From contig CAZJBM010000014.1 of the NCBI GenBank assembly GCA_964544595.1, positions 1-63,502 of the forward strand: 63,502 nt of DNA, read 5' to 3'. The notes under the pieces are model-generated. The model did no database searches. It had not been told where the DNA came from and saw only the letters and a list, made by a program, of their open reading frames with translations. Both the position numbers and the translations under genes were made by a program. Below, in pieces: positions 15,776 to 25,998 of this stretch (positions within the stretch are counted from its first letter, which is position 1; the number at the start of each line of letters is the position of its first letter). Origin of the DNA: JAGBWK01 sp964544595 (lineage in GTDB: Bacteria; Bacteroidota; Bacteroidia; Bacteroidales; Muribaculaceae).

Positions 15776-17235
15776 AGCAAGCAGCGAATCTCTTTATCAT
15801 AGCAGGCATGGCAATCCTGGCGGGTCACACCGCCGGGGGCGCCGCGCCCGACTATACCGACGGAGTTTTCATCGTCAATGAAGACTGGTACGGACACCAA
15901 AACTCCACCGTCAATTTCCTTCGTCCCGACGACCCCGATGGGGCTTACTGGGAGTACCGCGTGATTCAAAGCAACAACCCCGGGAAAGAGTTGGGTTGCA
16001 CGAATCAATACGGCGCTATCCACGACGGTCGCTTCTTCCTGATCGCCAAGCAGGAGAAAGACCCGGGAGCGACCATCGCCGGAGGGCGCGTTACCGTGGC
16101 CGACGCTTCTACCCTCAAAATCATCGCGCAGCTTGAGCTGATCGACCCCTCGGGCCGACAGTGCGACGGCCGCGGATTCGTCGGCATCGACAGCCATAAA
16201 GGTTATGTCACGTCAAGCAACGGACTATGGATTTTCAACCTCGACACATACCAGATCGAGGGGCAGGTTAAAGGCTCCGACAACCCCAACGCCGGGGGGA
16301 GCGACGACAAGCCAAACACCGATCCGTCGGGTTCTTTGTATCATGGGCAAAGCGGTATGGCCGTTTACGCCGAGGGGAAGGTTTTCGCCGCTCATCAGTC
16401 CCAGGGGCTGCTTGTTATCGACCCTGAAATCGACGAGGTGATCGACGTTATTTCGATGAATCTGATCGCCGAAGGCTCTGGTATAGGTTCAGTGGTGCAA
16501 TCGCTCGACGGCAACCTGTGGTGTAGCGTCGCGCCCAACGTCAACGGCATGGGATTCACCAGCCCCTACCTTCTCAAAGTCGACCCCTCGACACTCGAAA
16601 CCGATATTATCGACATTCCGGCCGACATCCACGCCCCCGCCAATTCTTGGTATGCATGGACGCCCGACGGATTTTGCGCCTCGTCGCGGCAGAACGCTCT
16701 TTACTGGAACGGAGGCTCCTCGTCGTGGTTCTCTCAGAGCCATGTCTATAAATACGACATCGACAACGAGGAGTTTTCAGAGTTCATCAATCTAGAAGAG
16801 CAGCCCGACAATTGGCATATCTATGGATGCTCCATGCGCATTCATCCCGCTACCGACGAGCTCTACATGAGCCTGTTTCATGAGTTTCAAGACCCCACCT
16901 ACAAGTTAGTGCGCTACGATACCGACGGTTATCCGATCGCTGAATATCCGATGATCTCTAATTACTGGTTCCCGTCGATCCCGGTGTTTCCGAGCGATGA
17001 GAAGTTAGACGAAATCGCCGACATCGACGCCGGCATGGAGAACATAAGCGTGGGCGGCGGTGCCCTGTCGTTCTACGGAATGAAGGGGGAGAAGGCGGCG
17101 GTCTACGACATCTCCGGGCGCAAAGTAGCTGAATTCACCGTCGCGACCGATCAATACCACTTCGACCTTTCGCTGACCGCAAGCGGCATATATATCGCTC
17201 GCTGCGGCGACCGATCCTTCAAGTTCTCGATTTAG
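15772..17235 (+). CDS. Second YncE/DUF5074-like beta-propeller protein of the B12 operon
   Basis: 487 residues. The signal peptide (MKQAANLFIIAGMAILAGHTAGG) has no lipobox Cys. The body shows propeller blades (YTDGVFIVNEDWYGHQNSTV, GRVTVADASTLKIIAQLEL, SNGLWIFNLDTYQIEGQVKG, GLLVIDPEIDEVIDVISMN), related in layout to BtuG but longer. The C-terminus (AAVYDISGRKVAEF ... GIYIARCGDRSFKFSI) is a typical Bacteroidetes sorting tail, so it is probably surface-attached by another route than BtuG. Translationally coupled to the LRR gene upstream and 12 bp from btuB. Likely a second cobalamin or corrinoid capture protein. Confidence 0.8.
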   Translation: MKQAANLFIIAGMAILAGHTAGGAAPDYTDGVFIVNEDWYGHQNSTVNFLRPDDPDGAYWEYRVIQSNNPGKELGCTNQYGAIHDGRFFLIAKQEKDPGATIAGGRVTVADASTLKIIAQLELIDPSGRQCDGRGFVGIDSHKGYVTSSNGLWIFNLDTYQIEGQVKGSDNPNAGGSDDKPNTDPSGSLYHGQSGMAVYAEGKVFAAHQSQGLLVIDPEIDEVIDVISMNLIAEGSGIGSVVQSLDGNLWCSVAPNVNGMGFTSPYLLKVDPSTLETDIIDIPADIHAPANSWYAWTPDGFCASSRQNALYWNGGSSSWFSQSHVYKYDIDNEEFSEFINLEEQPDNWHIYGCSMRIHPATDELYMSLFHEFQDPTYKLVRYDTDGYPIAEYPMISNYWFPSIPVFPSDEKLDEIADIDAGMENISVGGGALSFYGMKGEKAAVYDISGRKVAEFTVATDQYHFDLSLTASGIYIARCGDRSFKFSI

Positions 17236-17247
17236 CAGCTGATTTAG

Positions 17248-19251
17248 ATGAAAAAATCTATATTCTCTTCATTTTTATTATTATTTGCATTGGCAGCGTT
17301 CGCCGAGGAGCCGACCCCGCGGAAGGCTCTCGGCGACACGCTATCTTTAAGTGAAGTCACCGTCACCCACCGCTCCTCGACCGACGTGATTCCCGTGCAA
17401 GTGCTGAGCGGCGAAGAGCTCAAAAGGCTTAATTCGCAGTCGGTTGCCGACGCGCTTCGCTACTTCTCGGGCGTTCAGGTGAAAGATTACGGCGGCGTGG
17501 GCGGTATCAAGACTATCAATGTCCGCTCTATGGGCACTAACCATACGGGGGTTGTCTACGACGGCGTCGAGTTGGGCAACGCTCAGAACGGCCAGATCGA
17601 CCTCGGACAGTTCTCGCTCGACAATATCGAGGCCATTTCGCTTTACAACGGCCAGAAGAGCGAGATACTCCAGCCCGCCCGCGACTTCGGATCGGCTGCG
17701 TCAATCTATATGCGCACCCGCACCCCGAAATTCAACGAGGGCGAGAATTACCACGCGCGCTTTACCCTGCGCACCGGCTCGTTCGATCTTCTCAATCCGT
17801 CGGCGCTCGTCGAGCTAAGGCTTTCGCGCCAGGTAAGCGCGTCGCTGTCGGCCGAGTGGCTCAATTCCTCCGGTAAATATAAGTTTCGTTACCGACGAGT
17901 GAACCCGGCGGGTGAACTCGCCTACGACACGACAGCCGTGCGGCAGAACGGCGACATCAACGCTACGCGCCTTGAACTGAACTTCAACGGTTTCGTAGGT
18001 ATGGGCCGCTGGAACGTGAAGTTTTACAACTACAATTCAGAGCGAGGGGTGCCGGGCGCGATCGTCAACAACGTGTGGCGGCGAGGCGAACGCATCTGGG
18101 ACAACAACTCATTCGCGCAAGCCTCCTTCACCAAGTCGATCGGCGATTTCACTACCCTCAACAACCTGAAATACGCGTTTTATCGTACCCACTATGTCAA
18201 CAACGACGATAAGCTCGTGAAGGTCGACAATCTTTACCGCCAGCGTGAAATCTACTTTTCATCGGCCAACCAATGGGATGTGCTCCCCATCTGGCACGTG
18301 TCGGCGAGCTACGATTTCCAATGGAACACGCTCGACGCCGATATGTATGACTTCGCCGAGCCCGACCGCTTCAGCAACTTTTTCTCCGTAGCGACAGCGT
18401 TGGAATATAAGCGGCTGAAATTTCAGGCGTCGGGCATGATGACCTGGATTCACGACAATCTCAAAGGGAAGGAAAGCCCGGCTGATAAGCGGGTATTCAC
18501 CCCCGCGGCATATATATCTTTCGCTCCTTTACGCGCGTCTTCGCTATCGCTACGCGCCTTCGCGAAGCGGTCGTTCAGAATGCCTACTTTCAACGACCTT
18601 TATTACGCCGACATGGGCAACTCTAATCTTAGCCCTGAGCATGTCACCCAGTATAACATAGGCCTGCTTTTCGACAAGCAGAGGCGCAATTCGTTTCTCT
18701 CGGCTTTACTTCTCTCGGCCGACGTTTACTACAATAGGGTAAAGGATAAGATCGTGGCTTATCCTAAGGGGCAGCAATTCCGATGGACGATGCTCAATCT
18801 CGGGCGCGTCGATATACGTGGGTGCGACCTCACTTTCTCGGCGACCGTAACGCCGAAGAGCGACCTCGACATAACTTTCCGAGCCCAATACACCTTTCAG
18901 CGCGCTATCGACATAACAAATCCGTCCGACACCTACTATCGCGACCAGATTCCGTACATACCCCGCCATTCAGGATCGGCCATAGTCAACGCCCGTTGGC
19001 GAGGATTCGCTGTCGACTACAGTTTTATCTACGTGGGCGAGCGATACAATCAGCAGGAAAACATAAGGTATAACTACACTCAGCCCTGGTACACGTCCGA
19101 CCTTTCGTTCAACTACCTTTTCTCTCTCGGCGCTGTCAATTGCCGCGCCCAGCTCAACATCAACAACCTCCTCAGCCAGGATTACGACGTCATATTAAAC
19201 TATCCTATGCCTAAACGCAACTTCCGCGTTACCCTGACGGTAGAAATCTGA
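17248..19251 (+). CDS. btuB: TonB-dependent outer-membrane B12 receptor BtuB
   Basis: 667 residues. Signal peptide, then a TonB-box-like stretch (DTLSLSEVTVTHRSS), then a complete plug (residues about 45-150: IPVQVLSGEELKRLNSQSVA, VQVKDYGGVGGIKTINVRSM, VVYDGVELGNAQNGQIDLGQ) and a 22-strand type barrel ending with a TonB-receptor final strand (KRNFRVTLTVEI). Size and plug motifs fit the BtuB group. The upstream cobalamin riboswitch and BtuG-like partners make cobalamin or related corrinoids the expected substrate. It is the last gene of the operon. No TonB or BtuCDF genes are in the window. Confidence 0.9.
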   Translation: MKKSIFSSFLLLFALAAFAEEPTPRKALGDTLSLSEVTVTHRSSTDVIPVQVLSGEELKRLNSQSVADALRYFSGVQVKDYGGVGGIKTINVRSMGTNHTGVVYDGVELGNAQNGQIDLGQFSLDNIEAISLYNGQKSEILQPARDFGSAASIYMRTRTPKFNEGENYHARFTLRTGSFDLLNPSALVELRLSRQVSASLSAEWLNSSGKYKFRYRRVNPAGELAYDTTAVRQNGDINATRLELNFNGFVGMGRWNVKFYNYNSERGVPGAIVNNVWRRGERIWDNNSFAQASFTKSIGDFTTLNNLKYAFYRTHYVNNDDKLVKVDNLYRQREIYFSSANQWDVLPIWHVSASYDFQWNTLDADMYDFAEPDRFSNFFSVATALEYKRLKFQASGMMTWIHDNLKGKESPADKRVFTPAAYISFAPLRASSLSLRAFAKRSFRMPTFNDLYYADMGNSNLSPEHVTQYNIGLLFDKQRRNSFLSALLLSADVYYNRVKDKIVAYPKGQQFRWTMLNLGRVDIRGCDLTFSATVTPKSDLDITFRAQYTFQRAIDITNPSDTYYRDQIPYIPRHSGSAIVNARWRGFAVDYSFIYVGERYNQQENIRYNYTQPWYTSDLSFNYLFSLGAVNCRAQLNINNLLSQDYDVILNYPMPKRNFRVTLTVEI

Positions 19252-19261
19252 GGCGGCTTTT

Positions 19262-19293
19262 TTTGCCTAAAGTCGGGTAAATGGTTAACTTCG
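19262..19293 (+). promoter_or_regulatory. Promoter of cinA, five bases from the start codon
   Basis: TTTG at 19262-19265 and TAACTTCG at 19286-19293 are exactly 20 bp apart. The ATG begins at 19298, so the transcript should start at or within a few bases of the start codon (leaderless). Confidence 0.6.
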
Positions 19294-19297
19294 CGGT

Positions 19298-20544
19298 ATG
19301 GAAATTTCTGTTATCGCGATAGGCGACGAGCTGCTCATAGGGCAGGTTGTCGACACTAATTCCGGCTCGATAGCGCGCATTATCGAAAAGTCGGGTTGGA
19401 GCATTGACTCTGTGCAGACTGTGCGCGACGATGCCGACTCGATACGCCGCGCCATCGATTTCGGCTTTTCACGTACCGACATTATTGTCACCACCGGCGG
19501 CCTCGGCCCTACGAAAGACGACATCACCAAGCAGGTGCTTCTCGACTACTTCGGAGGGGAACTGACGCTTAACAGCGAGGTGCTCGAAAACGTGAAGAGC
19601 GTGTTCAGCCGGCGCGGTCTGACTCTTAATGCCTTGACATCGTCGCAGGCGATGGTGCCTTCGTCATGCCGCGTGATTCAAAACCTTGTCGGCACGGCGC
19701 CTATCATGTGGTTTGAGAAAAACGTCGGTGGCAGCCATAAGGTGCTCGTCTCGCTCCCGGGAGTGCCGTTTGAATGTGTTCAGATGTTTGACTCCGAGGT
19801 ATTTCCCCAACTGCTCAAGCGTTTCCCCTCCGATCTACATATTGGCCACCGATGCGTTTTGCTGACCGGAATCACCGAGAGCGACGCGGCCGAGGCACTC
19901 GACCGATTCGAGCGCGCCCTTCCCCCTTATCTCCACCTTGCATATCTGCCGAAGCAAGGTATCATACGCCTGCGTCTCGACGGCAAGCACTCCGACGAAG
20001 CGTTGCTCAACGCCGAGCTCGATTCTCACTGGCAGGAAATCATCGACACTTTCCCCGGCAAAATCCTCGCTATCGCAGATATTTCGCCCGAGGAGGCATT
20101 GATAATGAAATTACGCGAACGAGGGCTGACCTTAGCTACGGCCGAAAGTTGCACAGGCGGAAATATAGCCCACCGCATCACCTCGATCGCCGGATGCTCC
20201 GACGTGTATATGGGGTCGGTGGTCTCTTACGCCAACGAGGTTAAGACGCGCCTGCTGGGGGTTGACCCGTCCATAATTGAGGCTCACGGCGTTGTGAGCG
20301 AGCCTGTGGTGGAGCAAATGGCAACAGGTGTATGCCGCGCGATAGGTACCGACTGCTCGGTAGCCACCTCAGGCATTGCAGGGCCGGGAGGGGCTACCCC
20401 TGGCAAAGATGTGGGCACTGTATGCATAGCCGCGGCTGTGCGTGGAAAGGTGGTTAAAGCCACGTATCATTTTCCGGGCACCCGCGACCGGGTGATTGAC
20501 CGCGCGTCGACCACCGCCCTCACCCTCCTCGCGTCGATGTTATC

Positions 20545-20548
<4 letters not shown>
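19298..20548 (+). CDS. cinA: CinA: nicotinamide-nucleotide amidase / competence-damage protein
   Basis: 416 residues, normal for full-length CinA. The N-terminal MoCF-biosynthesis-like domain (about 1-170) has VIAIGDELLIGQVVDTNS and TTGGLGPTKDDITK. The C-terminal PncC amidohydrolase domain (about 255-416) has TAESCTGGNIAHRITSIAGC, MGSVVSYANEVKTRLLGV and TSGIAGPGG. It deamidates nicotinamide mononucleotide in NAD salvage, and the N-terminal domain may hydrolyse ADP-ribose-type compounds. Its stop codon overlaps that of tsaD on the other strand by 4 bp, a tail-to-tail overlap. Confidence 0.95.
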
Positions 20549-21558
<1,010 letters not shown>

Positions 21559-21583
21559 TTAATGCAATTTTCGTGTTTAAAAG

Positions 21584-21637
21584 CGCGTTTTTAAGGTCAA
21601 AAATGGCCTTAAACGCGCAAAATTTCGCGCAAAGTTA
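21584..21637 (-). promoter_or_regulatory. tsaD promoter and leader hairpin
   Basis: Read on the minus strand, TAACTTTG (21630-21637) is a good -7 element about 72 bp before the tsaD ATG. Between them, GCGCGTTTTTAAGG and CCTTAAACGCGC (21584-21618) form an imperfect inverted repeat that would fold in the 5' leader. Confidence 0.5.
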
Positions 21638-21659
21638 ACCTTTTTTCGTCGAAATTGCG

Positions 21660-21667
21660 TAATTTTG
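21660..21667 (+). promoter_or_regulatory. Putative -7 element of the glycosyltransferase gene
   Basis: TAATTTTG fits TAnnTTTG and lies 6 bp before the ATG at 21673, which implies a leaderless or nearly leaderless mRNA. No -33 TTTG at ideal spacing. Confidence 0.4.
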
Positions 21668-21672
21668 GGGCT

Positions 21673-22650
21673 ATGAATTTCAATTTTGAGCGTCATGATT
21701 TAGTGTCGGTAATCGTGCCGGTCTACAATGTCGAGCGGTATCTTAAAGAGTGCGTAGAGAGCATATTGACGCAGTCTTACCGCGACATCGAGGTCATACT
21801 CGTGGATGACGGCTCGACCGATTCCTCCCCCGCGATCTGCGACTCCTTCGTTTCCGACGGGCGCGCGCGTGTGATTCACCAACCGAACGGAGGGCTGTCG
21901 GCAGCGAGAAACGCAGGCATCGAAGCCGCTAAGGGAAGCTGGCTTGTTTTCATCGACTCCGACGACTACTTCACTTCGCCCTCGGCGATAGAGACATGGC
22001 TGTCAATGGCTTTTGCTCATCAAGCCGATATAGTAGCGACTCCTCTCGGCTTCGACGACGCGGCGTTTCGCCACCCAAGCGAGAAAACTATCGAAGGAGA
22101 GGAAGCCGCGGAAATGATACTCTATCAAACCGCGCCGCGGATCGGACTCACTTGCTCGGCAAGCGGCAAGCTGTTCAAGGCCGGGCTGTTCAGCTCAGAG
22201 CGATTCCGCGGGGGGGTGCTATACGAAGACCTCGACCTGATACCCCGCGTCGTCGCCTCATGCCGAAGAGTGTGCGCGACCGACGCCGGAGCATACTTCT
22301 ACCGGGAAAACCCGGGGAGCATACTCGGGCAGTTCAATCCGCGGAGATTTGACGCGCTCGACGCCTGCGACCGTCTTGTCAATTATTTCGCCGACAAAGC
22401 TCCGCTACGTAAAGCCGCCGACGACCGCCTTCTCAGCGCGTCGTTCAATATGCTGATGCTCATGGGGCGACACGGCTTCCGCGACGAGGCGCGCAAACGC
22501 CGGTGCATCGCCAACATAAAAAGGCTGCGGCTAAAGTCGCTGCTCAACCCGCGGGTAAGATTCAGAAACAAGGCCGGGATAATATTGAGCTATCTGCTCA
22601 CCCCGGGCGCGTTTTGCTCGCCGTTTATGGCCAAATTTCTCAATCGCTGA
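21673..22650 (+). CDS. Family 2 glycosyltransferase
   Basis: About 325 residues from the ATG at 21673; the frame extends to a TTG at 21655, inside the promoter-like sequence. It has a GT-A fold N-terminal half: VSVIVPVYNVERYLKECVES, VILVDDGSTDSS, GGLSAARNAGIEAAKG and the metal/nucleotide-sugar DxD motif in FIDSDDYF. The C-terminal part is helical with no clear membrane segment. Such enzymes add sugars to capsule, O-antigen or glycoprotein chains. It is isolated from any polysaccharide cluster, so the acceptor cannot be inferred. Confidence 0.88.
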   Translation: MNFNFERHDLVSVIVPVYNVERYLKECVESILTQSYRDIEVILVDDGSTDSSPAICDSFVSDGRARVIHQPNGGLSAARNAGIEAAKGSWLVFIDSDDYFTSPSAIETWLSMAFAHQADIVATPLGFDDAAFRHPSEKTIEGEEAAEMILYQTAPRIGLTCSASGKLFKAGLFSSERFRGGVLYEDLDLIPRVVASCRRVCATDAGAYFYRENPGSILGQFNPRRFDALDACDRLVNYFADKAPLRKAADDRLLSASFNMLMLMGRHGFRDEARKRRCIANIKRLRLKSLLNPRVRFRNKAGIILSYLLTPGAFCSPFMAKFLNR

Positions 22651-22745
22651 GCCGATTCATCATCCAAACCCGCCAATTCGTCAGTAAAAAGCGAAATTTC
22701 GCAACTATTTGCCCCGCTGTTTTTCATCGTTACAAAACATTTTCG

Positions 22746-22753
22746 TAACTTTG
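22746..22753 (+). promoter_or_regulatory. Promoter -7 element of the SrfB/SrfC operon
   Basis: TAACTTTG matches TAnnTTTG and lies 25 bp before the ATG of the first gene. No other good -7 element is apparent in the short gaps up to 35305, consistent with one long transcript. Confidence 0.6.
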
Positions 22754-22778
22754 TAATTATTGAACAATAATACCCGCA

Positions 22779-25700
22779 ATGGAGCATCTGATAGCCAACA
22801 CAGGCATACAATTCATAACCACCGAATCGCAATTCAACCCTTCTGAACCACTGCGCATGGCAAGCGGCCGCGTGCTTCGCTACTCGTTTGTGGAGTCGGT
22901 CGATCCGTTCAATCCCGAAATCATAAACTTCGACCTGCTCTATAACCATGCAGAGGAAAATGTATGGTTGCCGGTGAAGCAACTGCGCGAGGAGAATATG
23001 ATCGCGCTGCTGGCCAACGGCATGGAGGAAGTCGACGAATCGGGAGTGCCGAAAATGGTCGAGGGGCGGTCGACAGCTCTGTTTGAATCGTACCCCGACG
23101 ACGATGAGTCAATCATCAACATCAACACCTTCGAGAGCTACCGCGTAGCCAACCCCGATGACATCCACGACAAGACCCCGGCCATTAATCTGCTTTTAGA
23201 CAAATGGTTGCCTATGCCAATGTTTGAGGTCGACGAAACCGGCAACACCACAGGCATGCCGATGGGATGGTGCAGGGTGATGATACGCAAAGTAGGCGAA
23301 GGGAGCGAAAAAGGCACTTTCCGCTACCATTTCACATGGGCTTTCGACACTCATCTCGCCGACAATCCGCTCTCGGTGTATTTCCCCTATTTCTACGAAG
23401 ACTCCACAGCACCGAAAAAATTCGCGATCTGTAGCAAACCCGACGCTCTTTTCCACTTCCTTTCAACGGCCGACGAACAGGATGCCAACGCCCGATACAT
23501 AGCTTCGCTGCTCCATATCGAGCCTGAAAAGATAGAGCATCACCGCTTCAAGTATCTCGCCTATTATATATATCTAATCAACTTCATACGCAAGATCGGG
23601 GCCGCTCCCGAAGTGACATTGCACAACCCGCAAGATGGTGACATACCGGTGGACATGATTCTCGACATCGGCAACTCGCGCACGTGCGGAGTGCTTTGCG
23701 AAGACTCCGACTTCACCCGCTCGGTAATGCTGGAGCTCCGCGACCTCTCCTCTCCCTGGATCACATACAACGATCCGTTTGACATGAGGCTCGTATTCCG
23801 CAAAGCCGACTTCGGCAACGACCTTATTTTGCCAGAGGAATCATTCTCATGGAAGAGCATAGTGCGCGTGGGCCGCGAGGCCGAGTCGCTGGTCTACCGC
23901 TCGATAGAGGATCCGGGGCTTTCGGAGCGCGCCAACAGCTACTCCTCGCCCAAGCGCTACCTCTGGGACCGCAAAAACTCGAAGGCACGTTGGGAATTCA
24001 TGGTAACGGAGAGCGACCCGTTCAACGTAAGCCAGTCGCGCAACATATTTTTGGAGAATTTCACCGATATGTTTGACGACAAGGGTAATTTCCGCCCGTC
24101 GGCCGAGACGTTGACAGTATTTGACTTCGACTCAGAGGCCGACATAACCGACTGCCATTACTCGCGCTCCTCACTGATGACTTTCGTCATGATAGAGATA
24201 CTTCAGCAGGCCGAAGCGCAAATCAACTCAGTGAAATATCGCCAGAAACATGGGCGCATCGACTGCCGCCGCCGTCTGCGCGACGTGATTATCACCTGCC
24301 CGACGGCCATGCCGCGCAGCGAGCAGATAGCCCTGCGCCAAAGTATGGTAGACGCGGAAGCCGTGATGCGCCGGTGCTTGCCGGGATTCTCCCCGCTCAA
24401 CATCATACCATCGCCTAAATCGCTCCGCGCGACCGACGAATACGATTCGGAGGCGGCCGCGCGCCTCTGGAGCTTTGACGAGGCTTCGGCTTGCCAGCTG
24501 GTATATCTCTACGCCGAGCTCGCACAACGCTATAACGGACGCATCGAGAGGTTTTTCGAGACCAAAGGGCATCGCCGCCCCGACCTCGAAGCGGAAGGCT
24601 ACGACCGCAACTCGCTGACTGTAGCCTCAATCGACATAGGCGCCGGCACGACCGACATAATGGTGTGCACCTATAAATACGAGGCGGGGCAAAACTCCCA
24701 TATCACCCCCGTGCCGCTGTTTTACGACAGTTTCTATCTCGCCGGCGACGACATTCTCCATAACATCGTCAGGCGCGTGATCATACAGGGCACCGAGAGC
24801 AATCTCCCCGACATGGGCTGCATCCACTCGGCGCTGATAGCCCGCCTGCGGGCCATGACCGACGACGAGCTGCGCGCGTTGCCCGCGTATTCGGCAGAAT
24901 ATTCAGGCGCGGTATATCGCAAGAATATCGAGGATATAATTTCGAGCCCCGACGCGGCCCGACGCGAGGAGGCGATAAGATATTTCGCCTCGCTGCTTGT
25001 CCGCGACTTCTTTGGCCACGACTCGGCTATGATGTCGTACAAGGACCGCCAGGCCCGACTCGATTTCAACACGCAAGTGTCGGTGCCGCTGGCCCGGCGC
25101 ATGATGGATCTGCTGCGACTTCACCGTCCGTCGAAAGTCTACACCTACGACGAGATGTTCCCTCGACTGAAGCCTTCGGCTCATCTTCTCGCCCATTTCC
25201 GGAAGCATTTCGGATTTGAATTCAGCGAGCTTTCATGGCGTTTCGACCCGGAGGAAATCGCCGCGATAGCGCGCGCCACAATGGAGCCGCTTATGAAACA
25301 GCTCTCGATGGTGCTTTACGCATTCCACTGCGACGTGCTTGTGCTCGCCGGCCGCCCGACGTCGATCGATGCGATTCCCGAACTGTTTATCAAATATTTC
25401 CCCCTCTCCCCCGACCGCATAATCCGCTTGAACGACTATCGCGTCGGCAACTGGTATCCCTTTGCTGACGGACAGGGCTACTTCTACGATCAGAAATCGG
25501 TAGTGGCCGTCGGAGCGATGATAGGGCACCTGGCCTCGACATCGGGTTTCAACGGCTTGCGCATCGATTTCTCCGAAATGGTGCGCCGCATGAAATCGAC
25601 CGCCAATTTCATCGGCTTCTACGATCAGGGAGCGCTGCTCGTGAGCGAGCCGATACTCACTCCTCTGAAATCGACCGCCTCGGCCACGATCACCGTCTTC

Positions 25701-25973
25701 CCCTCGTTCTTAGGCTGCAAACAATTCAGCTCCTCGCAATATCAGGGACGCCCGCTCTACGGCATATTCCGCGAGGACAAGGGGAACGCGCCGCTGAGAG
25801 TCACCCTTTCGCGCTCTTATCAGGAAGACCGCGAGAAGGTGGAAATCGAGGAGGTCACCGACCTGGCCGGGAACTCGGTGCCGAAATCGTCGGTAGAGAT
25901 AATACAACAATCGATTGTTGCCGACGGAAAACATTGGCTCGACAAGGGCGAATTTGACCTCTCCCTTAAGTAG
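22779..25973 (+). CDS. srfB: SrfB-type actin/Hsp70-like ATPase
   Basis: 1064 residues, close to the usual length of virulence-factor SrfB proteins. Family stretches include NTGIQFITTESQF at the start, LLLDKWLPMPMFE near 138, LELRDLSSPWITYNDPFDMR and WKSIVRVGREAESL. An actin/Hsp70-type nucleotide fold is indicated by phosphate-1 motif LDIGNSRTCGVL (around 295-306), phosphate-2 motif SIDIGAGTTDIMV (around 616-628) and adenosine-type motif VLVLAGRPTSI (around 851-861). SrfB is known from Salmonella as part of srfABC, with no settled biochemical role. First gene of the cluster, directly before an SrfC-like gene. No signal peptide, so cytoplasmic. I infer an ATP-driven chaperone-like or switch subunit. 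Confidence 0.85.
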   Translation: MEHLIANTGIQFITTESQFNPSEPLRMASGRVLRYSFVESVDPFNPEIINFDLLYNHAEENVWLPVKQLREENMIALLANGMEEVDESGVPKMVEGRSTALFESYPDDDESIININTFESYRVANPDDIHDKTPAINLLLDKWLPMPMFEVDETGNTTGMPMGWCRVMIRKVGEGSEKGTFRYHFTWAFDTHLADNPLSVYFPYFYEDSTAPKKFAICSKPDALFHFLSTADEQDANARYIASLLHIEPEKIEHHRFKYLAYYIYLINFIRKIGAAPEVTLHNPQDGDIPVDMILDIGNSRTCGVLCEDSDFTRSVMLELRDLSSPWITYNDPFDMRLVFRKADFGNDLILPEESFSWKSIVRVGREAESLVYRSIEDPGLSERANSYSSPKRYLWDRKNSKARWEFMVTESDPFNVSQSRNIFLENFTDMFDDKGNFRPSAETLTVFDFDSEADITDCHYSRSSLMTFVMIEILQQAEAQINSVKYRQKHGRIDCRRRLRDVIITCPTAMPRSEQIALRQSMVDAEAVMRRCLPGFSPLNIIPSPKSLRATDEYDSEAAARLWSFDEASACQLVYLYAELAQRYNGRIERFFETKGHRRPDLEAEGYDRNSLTVASIDIGAGTTDIMVCTYKYEAGQNSHITPVPLFYDSFYLAGDDILHNIVRRVIIQGTESNLPDMGCIHSALIARLRAMTDDELRALPAYSAEYSGAVYRKNIEDIISSPDAARREEAIRYFASLLVRDFFGHDSAMMSYKDRQARLDFNTQVSVPLARRMMDLLRLHRPSKVYTYDEMFPRLKPSAHLLAHFRKHFGFEFSELSWRFDPEEIAAIARATMEPLMKQLSMVLYAFHCDVLVLAGRPTSIDAIPELFIKYFPLSPDRIIRLNDYRVGNWYPFADGQGYFYDQKSVVAVGAMIGHLASTSGFNGLRIDFSEMVRRMKSTANFIGFYDQGALLVSEPILTPLKSTASATITVFPSFLGCKQFSSSQYQGRPLYGIFREDKGNAPLRVTLSRSYQEDREKVEIEEVTDLAGNSVPKSSVEIIQQSIVADGKHWLDKGEFDLSLK

Positions 25974-25998
25974 CGAACACCTAAATTTACCGCGCGAA

